64,000 nt of DNA from Triticum aestivum (lineage: Eukaryota > Streptophyta > Magnoliopsida > Poales > Poaceae). Both the position numbers and the translations under genes were made by a program. The stretch spans positions 208,276,113 to 208,340,112 of the forward strand of contig NC_057810.1 of NCBI RefSeq assembly GCF_018294505.1, given 5' to 3'. Shown here piece by piece: positions 1 through 8,900 of this stretch; the first letter of the stretch is position 1, and each line of letters begins with the position of its first letter. The notes beneath the pieces are model-generated. The model saw nothing but the letters and a program-made list of their open reading frames with translations, was not told the origin of the DNA and ran no database searches.

Positions 1-510
1 ATTCGGTTTACCTACCAGAGATGACCCCTAAAAATGTGTGAAGACATTGAAGACAATGGTGGTTCGTGAAGACATTCACGACGAAGATTATGACATGTGA
101 AGCTATTCACTTCAAGACTATGGAGTGCGAGGACATAGTTGTTTTGTAGTTTCCTTTTCTTCTTTATTAAGTCATAGGAACCACTGCACTGTTAAGTGGG
201 GTCCAAGTGAACAAAGTCAGAGTGAGTGATGTGATGCTCAAACAAATCCTATGTCTTCGAGCGAAGACAATGAGAGCAAATCTTATCCAGAGCTGGATGA
301 GTCAGCTTTGCTTGTAGCCCAAGCCAAGCTGCCGCGTGTGTTTGAAATCTGACTGTTGGACACGTGCCAGTTCCTTAGTGACTCAGGGTCATTTCAGACG
401 TATCGGGTCGGGTTACCTCCTGGCTATAAATAGTCCACCCCCTACACCATAAATTGGTGGATGCTCAGAGTTAGTGCACGGCTTTTGTCATTTGAGAGCA
501 ACCCACCTCT

Positions 511-615
511 GAAGTAGCCAGATTCTCAATTTCAATGTCTCTAAATCCCATGCCTCCCTTATACTTCAGCATCGTCATCAAGTCTGACGAGACCCATGCC
601 GTCTTCCTTCCTTTT
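511..615 (-). pseudogene. LINE reverse-transcriptase fragment inside the LTR
   Basis: Read on the minus strand, about 35 codons stay open and contain GGMGFRDIEIENLA. This resembles the GG(L/M)GFRD motif just after the reverse-transcriptase core of plant non-LTR retrotransposons. The fragment has no start and ends against LTR sequence at the right-hand side of its reading direction. It is a decayed piece with no expected function. Identification rests on this one motif. Confidence 0.5.
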
Positions 616-885
616 TACTAAACAAAATTTGACCCTATTTCAGTACCACTTGATAAGCCCGGATCTGTCTGACCAATAGGAGATAGGCAGAAGAACAGCG
701 CTAAGGATAGTTACTGAAAGGCAAGGCTTATATGAATGTGCTTTCTAACAGTCTTAGTCGATTGAAAGAAAGGATTACTATCCAAGCACGATAAAAAGAA
801 TATAGATAGAGCCTCTATAACTCGAGCAAATGCCATGAGTGAGACTCTAGGACTTTCAGCATTCATCCTATTTATGATAAAGCGT
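616..885. other. Unidentified insert in the LTR
   Basis: This sequence has no counterpart in the other Copia LTRs of the window. It has no convincing ORF; a 72-codon minus-strand frame at 711-929 runs across the junction into LTR sequence. Its balanced composition differs from the AT-rich flanks. An organellar or host-gene origin is possible but nothing here proves it. Confidence 0.4.
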
Positions 886-1585
886 AGAGAAATACTTGCA
901 AGGACAAAGCCCAAAACACCCAGAGCCAAAGAGTGTTAGGCATCACTGAAGTCTTTCTGTCCGAGTGATCTGAAGACTTGTTACACTTGAGGACTGTGAA
1001 TCCTCCAGCCGGTTAGGCGTCGCGTTCTGAGCATCCAAGAGTCATTGTGGATTGCCGGTGAACGAAGTCTGTGAAGGTTTGGAAGTCTACCTAGAAGACT
1101 TACCAGAGTGATTGGGCGAGGACTGGGCGTCCTTAGCTCAAGGGGAATAAGGTGAAGACATGGTCTTCTGAGTTAAATCTCAGCCTCCCTAACCATACGT
1201 ACAGTTGTCGCAACAACTGGAACTGGTCTACCAAATCCTTGTCTTCGTCAAGCTACTGGTTCTATCCTCTACTCTCCTTACTTTATAGTTGTCTTTGTGA
1301 AGTCATTGCTTGCCAGTCTGATCTGTTTGACTTCACTCCTTGAAGACTAATATCTTTTTAGCTTCGTACTATCTTCCTTTCTGATCATGTCTACCTAGTT
1401 GCAGTTAGTCTTCGTGCTTTCATTGTATTGTATGTTTGACTAATGCTTGCCTAGTGTAGTTTTCATTCCGCGGCTTACTATATAGGCTCAGTTTACCTGG
1501 TTTGCTTCAAAGCCTCCGTGTTTTGAAGACTTCCATAAAAATCGCCTATTCACCCTCCCCCTCTAGTCGATAACTAGCACTTTCA

Positions 1586-1935
1586 CATGGCGCCTAATCT
1601 TGATGGCGGGGGTGGAACAACATCTCGACGTGGTGGTGACACCATCATGAGTAGGGGTGGAGCGGCTTCCCACCGTGGCAATGACTACCATGTCACACTA
1701 TGTGGCATCCACAAGTGTAGCCCTGGAGCGACCGCTCCTCTCCCTTTGTGGCCAGTCTAGAGCTTGCTTGGTTCTTCGACCTCCTCGCATGGGAAGATGT
1801 AGAACCGGGCATATGTCAAAGGGATAAGAAACGATCTAGCAGGAAGTAATACTCGTATTTTTGTGCTTGGTGTAGGACTTTGGAAAAGGTGTATCTGTAT
1901 GCATGTGTAGTGGTTGATAAAACAATCTTATCTTA
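1586..1935. other. Gene-free flank, left side of Harbinger target
   Basis: No ORF or repeat is recognised here. With 4549-4715 it forms the sequence into which the Harbinger-like element inserted. The right part contains gaataaaat followed by a run of nine A near 4706-4714, so the split target may be the 3' end of an older retroposon. That reading is tentative. Confidence 0.4.
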
Positions 1936-4545
1936 GAGCATCTTCAACAGCTGCACTAAAAAAATGACCTTTTTAGCACGCGCGCAATCGATAAATGGGC
2001 TCCAGCAAATGCGCGATAAACACGCGCATGGCATATAGAGTACAGCGCGCGGTCCGAATTGCCATCGCGCACTGTGTATTTGGTGTGCCCGCTTCCGCGC
2101 GCCGCACAGTCGAGCGCTCGCACCGCACTCTCTCCGCCGCACCACCTTCGCCCGGCCCCGCGCCGCCGTCGGTGAATTGGCCCGATGGACGCCCGCGTCG
2201 GCACCCCCCTCACCCATTCATACACCCGCGACCCCTCTGCGACCGCCGCCGCAAACCCTAGCGCGGGGAGCTTTGGCTTTGCCTCCGCCTCCGCTCCTCC
2301 AAGCACCGGCATCACGTGCGGCCTTTTCATGCCACCATGGATGACCTCGGCGGTGGGTGGAGTCACGCCGGCACCCGCTGTGAAGCCACGTGCCCCCTCT
2401 TAAAGCTCCCAAATGCGGCGCGGCCGAAGAAGGGAAAGGTTTCCGTGAAGAAGAACAAGGCGGCGAACGGCTCCGGCTCCTCCAAGCCGTCGAGGAAGAA
2501 GCTTGCAGGGCATGCGACGGATGCGGTGGCTACCGAAGCACCGGCGAGCTCACTTGTTGAGCCGGCGGCCGACGCACACAAGGTGTTCGAGGAAATGCCC
2601 CAAAGGTATAAAAATTTCACCAACTTTTTGTTGTTGTTATTTTTTGAATGCATACATATAGATAGCTCATTTGCTTCGTTGTACATCCTTTGTAGTTTCA
2701 ATGATGAGGCATATATGTCAACTATGGGTGTTAGCTCCAATAATTGTCATTGGTCTCAAACCAATGACATGCATTTCGATGACCATGAGTTCGAGGTGGA
2801 CGAGGATGGTGAGGGCATTATCGATGCACCGAAAGGAAGAGGAGGCAACTACACTAATGATGAAGACGTCTTGCTATGCAATACTTGGTTGCAAGTGTCA
2901 AGGGATCCATCCGTTGGAGGTGATCAAAGTAGAGATGCATATTGGAGCCGAATGAAGGAGCACTTTGATCTACACAACAAGAGTGGAATTGACCACTCGG
3001 CACGATCTCTTCGCTCCCGGTGGTCGACAATCAACCGAGATTGTCAAAAGTGGGCGGCCGCACAAAAGGCGGTTGACAAGTTGAACCCAAGTGGCACTAA
3101 TGATATAGATAGGGTAAGTGCCATTTCATCCATGTTCATCATGCTTGTTCTTGGTGTTTGTAGTGCTAACTTGTTTTGTTTTTTTTTGCAGTTCAATATT
3201 GCACAAAACTTGTTCAAAGGAGAGGAGACGAAGAGCAAGAAAGGGAAGATCAAGAAAGGGAGACCATTTACCTTGCCTCATTGCTATGAGGAATTGAAGG
3301 ATGATGAGAAATGGAAAAAGCGTGATGGTATCGATGATGTTGATGAGAGCAACAAACGCAAGCGAACCATTGAGTTGGATGATGATGAGGACGAGGCATC
3401 AAGTGATGATGGCAAGAGAAGCCCTACACCAAACTCGGTTTCATACTCAAAGCCAAAACGACCGGATGGGTGCAAGAAAGACGCAAAAGAAAAGAAGAAG
3501 AGGAAAGGGAATGATGAGCTCAAAAATGCTATGGAAGCTATTGTGAAGGCAAGAAAAGAAGCGAACGAGGTGAGGAAGATGGCAAGGAACCACGATGTCG
3601 CGGCCGAGGAGAGGAGGTTGGCACCGAGGAGAGGAGGGTGGCGGTCGAGGATTGGAAGGTGGCATTGGAGGAGAGGAAGGTGGGCATGAAGGAGCGATCT
3701 AGGCTGTTGGATTGGGAGAAGTACTTGTTCTTCTTGGACACATCTATCCTCAATGAGGCGTAAAAGAAGTATGTCAATCTTGCCCGTGAAGAAGTCTTGA
3801 TCCAAAAAAGAGCCATGATTCACGCCATGGGTGGCGGTGGCATTGGCGGCATGGGTGGCGGTGGCATTGGCGGCATGGGAGGCATCGGTGCCATGGGTGG
3901 CTTTGGAGCTACCATGGAGATCATGGGTGGCATGGGTGGCCTAGGAGCACCTCCGGGCGGCATTGGCGGCATGGGAGGCATGAGTTTTGCGTCTCTCATG
4001 GGAGGCATGGGAGCACCTCCGGGCGGCATGGGTGAAATGTCTTCCAGTGTGCCAACACCTTCACATGATGTTGTTGAAGATCTTGCCAACACCGCGCGCG
4101 ACAATGAAGAGGAGGAGGAAGAATCGTCTTCGGATTATGAATCGAAGGAAGAGGAAGAGGAAGACAAGGACGAGGCTTGATTATTGATAGGCCATTCTTT
4201 GGTGTGAACTTTTGTGTCATGAACTTGGTTCGGATTTTGAATTTAGTTGGATGATGTTGTAGGCATGAACTTTTTATGTCATCATGAACTTGTTTGTGTG
4301 ATTTAAATTATGTCATGTCTTTGTTTTCATGTTTGAAATTCATATGATGTCCAAAATGCAACATATGACAAGTGCCGGCTGCTCGCGCGCGCTGCATTTT
4401 AGCATGCCTGCTGAAGCTACGTGTGTGCGCTGCATTTTACAACGGTCGCTGGAGCCCGCGCTGGCTGCCGCGCCAAAACAGGCGATCGGCGCGTTGTAAA
4501 CGCATTTTTAGCGCGCCGCGCGTTGAGTGGCTGTTGGAGATGCTC
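1936..4545 (+). mobile_element. PIF/Harbinger-like DNA transposon, non-autonomous
   Basis: The element is bounded by imperfect terminal inverted repeats: GAGCATCTTCAACAGC at the left and the complement of GAGCATCTCCAACAGC at the right. It is flanked by TTA at 1933-1935 and 4546-4548. A TTA/TAA target duplication is the hallmark of PIF/Harbinger. The ends are rich in gcgcgc motifs. The 2.6-kb interior holds one spliced ORF of the Myb/NAM-associated type. No DDE transposase ORF is visible, so the copy would depend on a transposase made elsewhere. Confidence 0.88.
2316..4180 (+). pseudogene. Harbinger ORF1-like protein (Myb/SANT-like + NAM-associated domain)
   Basis: In PIF/Pong elements ORF1 supplies the DNA-binding partner of the transposase and acts in the nucleus. 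Here a Lys-rich N-terminus is followed by a Myb/SANT-like region (about 2850-3110; key residues in GGNYTNDEDVLLCNTWL and YWSRMKEHF). A NAM-associated-type C-terminal region follows (about 3192-3620), rich in K, D and E, and then a Gly-Met repeat tail and an acidic end (3825-4177). Two small introns fit GT-AG: 2606-2695 (90 bp) and 3114-3191 (78 bp), both multiples of three. A one-base loss near 3621 shifts the frame and an in-frame TAA stands at 3761-3763, so the copy is probably dead. The start at 2316 is the first Met of the open frame and is not certain. Confidence 0.75.
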
Positions 4546-4548
4546 TTA

Positions 4549-4854
4549 GGCATGGGACCAAATCTAGAGAAGGCAATAAAGAGCAGTTTTAACATGGGCC
4601 CTCTTATCTGAATTTTGGGATAGTAATCCTCCGAATTTCTATTAGGTGAACTAGTTCGGGGATGTAACTATCATCTGATTTGAATAAAATGTGCCGCAAC
4701 TTAAAAAAAAAGTTGATCCCGTAGCGCGTGGAACAGGACAACAAGCGCGTGCGTGCGTTTTATAGATTTTCCGAACAAGAAACCCACAGAATCATAATTA
4801 CAGGCCAGGCCAGCCCCAGGACTGGCCCTGCTCAAGCTCCTTCCGTGGGCAAGG
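4549..4854. other. Gene-free stretch between Harbinger element and UVR8 promoter
   Basis: It holds the right half of the Harbinger target with a short A-run near 4706-4714, then GC-richer sequence leading to the UVR8 upstream region. I see no ORF worth calling. The open frame at 4862-5062, just beyond, has no recognisable domain and overlaps likely promoter sequence. Confidence 0.4.
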
Positions 4855-4860
4855 CACGTG
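4855..4860 (+). promoter_or_regulatory. G-box (CACGTG) upstream of UVR8
   Basis: A palindromic CACGTG lies in the context aaggCACGTGgatg. G-boxes bind plant bZIP/bHLH factors, including HY5, which acts in UV-B signalling. It is 1.06 kb from the UVR8 ATG now, but would have been about 0.4 kb away before the 650-bp MITE inserted at 5150. Function is inferred from position only. Confidence 0.4.
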
Positions 4861-5047
4861 GATGTCGACCCGAGAAGAGATCAAGAGATATCTTCCATCT
4901 GCAGTGACGCAGGCAGTAAGACCCGGAGAGAGCGCCATGCAGATGCAGCCTCAGGGTGACGCGGGTACAGCGGATGCGGCGGCGCTACGGCCCGACGCCA
5001 TTGATGCGCTCGGACAAAGTCGACCGAGGAGCAAGGTGCGTCGTGCG

Positions 5048-5053
5048 TATATA
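5048..5053 (+). promoter_or_regulatory. TATA-like box upstream of UVR8
   Basis: A TATATA in the context gcgTATATAgtgg lies between the G-box and the MITE. If it is the UVR8 TATA box, the MITE at 5150-5799 now sits inside the transcribed leader. A start site in the short stretch 5808-5921 is an alternative. Confidence 0.35.
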
Positions 5054-5149
5054 GTGGAGTGAAACAGCGGAGGTACCTTGCTTTGATAAAAGCTACCTGG
5101 TGACATTAATACGTCTGGTTGGTTAACCGTCCCATCCCGTCCTGCTCCC

Positions 5150-5799
5150 TCACCCTGTGCATTTCAAAACCGAACCGAAAAACCATACCGAAAATAAACC
5201 GAACCGAACCGATTTTATGATTTTTATGGTTTCTGATTTCGGTATGGTATGAACTTTTCATACCGATTTAAATTTTGGTTTTTATGGTATATACTGAAAA
5301 ACCGAACGGTTAACCGAATAAACCGAAGTAAAAATAAATTTATATTTCTTGAGATGAACAACCATACAAGTTGTCATTTTTCTTGTACATGAGTCAAAAT
5401 CACTAATAAGCATCATGAGTCAAAATCACTAATAAGCATGTAAAATTTTCTTGTAACATAGTCACTTTTCTCTTTTTAAAATGCTAAGCATGTCGATAAC
5501 CATCAACAGATGAATTAATGCATGCATATATACTTATATATATAGTCATATACTATTTGTGTAAAATAATATGTGTTTTGAGTCATAAATTTGCAAATTA
5601 TTATTACATCATTTTCAAATTCGCGTCAACTTTGGTTTTTATGGTATATACCGAAACCATACCGAAATAATTTGGTATATACCGAAACCGAACCGTATTT
5701 TAATTTCATACCGTATTTACCGAAGTATTAATATCGTACAAACCGAAAAACCGTATAAACTGAACCATGTAAACCGAATAAACCGAACGCACAGGGTGA
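5150..5799 (+). mobile_element. hAT-like MITE, copy 1 (UVR8 promoter/leader)
   Basis: The 650-bp element starts TCACCCTGTGC and ends with its complement GCACAGGGTGA. It is flanked by a perfect 8-bp duplication CTGCTCCC (5142-5149 and 5800-5807). Eight-base duplications are typical of hAT transposons. The interior is AT-rich, with repeated aaccgaa/accgaa words near both ends and no ORF. Copy 2 of the same family lies in the opposite orientation at 6321-6944. It separates the likely UVR8 promoter from its coding region. Confidence 0.88.
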
Positions 5800-5921
5800 C
5801 TGCTCCCCCTCTACTTGTACCACTCCACTGCACTGCTTCCATTCCATAGTTCCAGTCCACCTGGTCGAGAGTCGAGACTCAAGAGCGAGTAGCTGAGACC
5901 CACCCGTGGATTCTTTCACAC

Positions 5922-8900
5922 ATGGACGCAAAGGTAGAGGCGGCCGGCGACGACGCGGTCCCGGAGGCGCCGGAGCAGTCCATCGTCCTCATCTCCGCCG
6001 GCGCCAACCACTCCGTCGCACTGCTCTGTAAGCCGCCACTCCTCTTGCTCTGCGCCGTCAAACCGCCGCCTTGCCTTAGGCTTCTCGTCGATCGGTCTGA
6101 TGATGAAGCGCGATGTGGTGTTTCAGCGGGCCAGATGGTGTGCTCCTGGGGCCGGGGCGAGGACGGGCAGCTCGGCCACGGAGACTCCGAGGACCGGCCG
6201 TGCCGACGGTGCTGACCTCCTTCGACGTGCCACGCATTACGTCCGTCGTCTGCGGCGCCGACCACACCGCCGCCTACTCCGACGACGAGATGCAGCTCTA
6301 CAGTTGGGGATGGTACGCCGTCACCCTGTGCGTTCGGTTTATTCGGTTTACATGGTTCAGTTTATACGGTTTTTCGGTTTGTACGGTATTAATACTTCGG
6401 TAAATACGGTATGAAATTAAAATACGGTTCGGTTTCGGTATATACCAAATTATTTCGGTATGGTTTCGATATATACCATAAAAACCAAAGTTGACGCGAA
6501 TTTGAAAATGATGTAATAATAATTTGCAAAGTTATGACTCAAAACACATATTATTTTACACAAATAGTATATGACTATATATATAAGTATATATGCATGC
6601 ATTAATTCATCTGTTGATGGTTATCGACATGCTTAGCATTTTAAAAAGAGAAAAGTGACTATGTTACAAGAAAATTTTACATGCTTATTAGTGAATTTGA
6701 CTCATGTACAAGAAAAATGACAACTTGTATGGTTGTTCATCTCAAGAAATATAAATTTATTTTTACTTCGGTTTATTCGGTTAACCGTTCGGTTTTTCGG
6801 TATGTATCATAAAAACCAAAGTTTAAATCGGTATGAAAAGTTCATACCATACCGAAACCAGAAACCATAAAAACCATAAAATCGGTTCGGTTCGGTTTAT
6901 TTTCGGTATGCTTTTTCGGTTCGGTTTTGAAATGCACAGGGTGAGTACGCCGCACGCCGCACGCCGCCTCCTGTTCCTGGATATCTTCTACAGTAGTTTC
7001 GTACTACGTGACGAGGCTGTGTTGGGTGTGCTGTGCAGGGGAGACTTCGGGAGGCTGGGACATGGCAACTCGAGCGATGTGTTCAACCCGCAGCCGGTAG
7101 TGGCCCTGCAGGGGATGAAGATCAAGCAGATCGCATGCGGTGACAGCCACTGCCTCGCCGTCACCGTCACCGGACAAGTGCATAGGTAGGTGTAGGTACC
7201 CTCAAAACCTTAATAAACAAGTAGTACGTATTTTGCCATGTAGGAGTATTAATGTGTTTCAGCTACTGCCTTATGCTGCTGTTTAATTTGTTTCAGCTGG
7301 GGGCGCAATCAGAACGGGCAACTTGGTCTCGGAAACAATGAAGACTCGCTGCTCCCGCAAAAGATCAAGGCTTTTGAGGTAAGTATAATTTTTGTCGTGG
7401 TTTTAGTTCAGATACAAATAAAAGAGTTATGCTGGCTGTTGGTTTTCCTTTGACATCACTGCTGTTGGGTACTAAGCAGGTAGGAAAGAACACGTCTGTG
7501 AAGCCTGTGGAGGGTTTATTTATCGAGTCTCACTTCGGTACAACCCCCTCACTAATAAACATATAAAAAACAATAACATATACGCCATACGAAAACACCT
7601 TGTACGAGGCTCTCTGCGTCAGTTCTTGTGCGTATGGGCCGGCCCATTAAGTCACATCCGCCTGTTTTATATATAGAAAAAATACTGAGAAAACGGAGGT
7701 CCATTTTATGTACAAAAAATACTGCAAAAAGAAAAAAGTACGGTGAAAAGGGAGGTCCGTTTTATGTAAAAAAATGCAAAAAGGTAGATGACGAGGACTC
7801 AAAATCGGGACCTCAAACTGTTGGCGCAAACTACTTGCCACTCGACCCAACAACTGCTTGTGATTTCATATAGCACGGATTTTATAAGAACACACAACAG
7901 TGTTCATATGTTGAAACAAATCAAAAAAATTCTTGCAAAAATGTGAATAATTTGGAAATGTCGAATATTGTTTTGGAAAAAGAACATAATTTATGAAAGT
8001 CCAATTTTTATTGAACAATTTCTGAAATTCCAAAAACTTTTTGAAAAAGAACTTTTGGGTTTCCAAGCAATTGTTTTTGGAAAATAAAAAAAATCCTGAA
8101 CAATTAATAAAAATGCAAACAAAATTTGAAAATTCCAAACATCTTCAGAAAAAAGAATGAAAACATGATTTAGAAAATATGAGCATTTTAAAGCATGAGA
8201 ACATTTTTAGAAACTCAAATAAAAATTGGAAAAAGCAAAACTTTTTTGGATACGTGAAGTTTTTTTTTATGCAGATTTTTTTTAAATCCGTATTTTTGTA
8301 CAAAAATTGTGTACAAAAATTGAAAACAATAATGATTTTATAACTTCTAACTATTTTTGAAAAGCACGAACATTTGTTATATTCCCAAACATTTTTTAAA
8401 ATTACAAACAAAATTTGCAAATATGAACATGTTTTTGAAACTTCAACAAAAAAATTATAACATGAACAATTTTTTAATTTTCAAACACTTTCCGAAATCA
8501 TGAACAATATTTTGAAAATGCAAATAGTTTTAGAAATTCCCAATATGCGTCAGACGGGAGTGATACCGTTGCCTAATTGGGCCAAGGCCTAAGTGTTTTT
8601 TTATTTTCTTACCTTTTTGTTATTCTTCTATTATTTCATTAATTCAGTTTCTCCTTTTAAACGTTATTCATCTTTTTTGAAACCAGTTATATTGTTTGGA
8701 ACACCAAAATAACAATTTTAAGGAAATGTTTTAAATTATTATTTAAAACTGTTATTTTCGTCTAACATTTATTAAATGATTACTAGGAAAATCGTTTACT
8801 TTTTTCAATTATGCTTTTGTATTCATTAGTTATGTTAAAACCTTAAAATAACAGTTATTAGTACATGTTTAAATTGTAATTTTAAATAATTTTTTCCTTC

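Larger units (their letters stand above)
1..1585 (+). mobile_element. Copia (Sirevirus-like) LTR, solo or 3' LTR, cut by window edge
   Basis: This stretch aligns over nearly its whole length with the Copia LTRs at 47679-49011 and 58936-60271. It ends in the same TAGCACTTTCA terminus at 1585. No tRNA-Met primer site follows, so it is a solo LTR or the 3' LTR of an element lying to the left. A TATA-like ctataaatag sits at 424-433, matching the same box in the other LTRs. In the first 200 bases it is closer to the LTR fragment at 58469-58778 than to the two full LTRs. About 375 foreign bases (about 511-885) replace a short piece of the LTR. Confidence 0.85.

Noticed and set aside
616..885. Mitochondrial DNA insertion
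   Set aside because: Composition hinted at organellar DNA but no organellar gene could be recognised; left as unidentified.
4862..5062. 66-codon ORF upstream of UVR8
   Set aside because: No recognisable domain, GC-biased, overlaps likely promoter sequence; no support as a gene.
7628..8420. Short ORFs in AT-rich UVR8 intron 4
   Set aside because: Lys/Phe-rich translations of A- and T-runs in the foldback arms; no coding signal.
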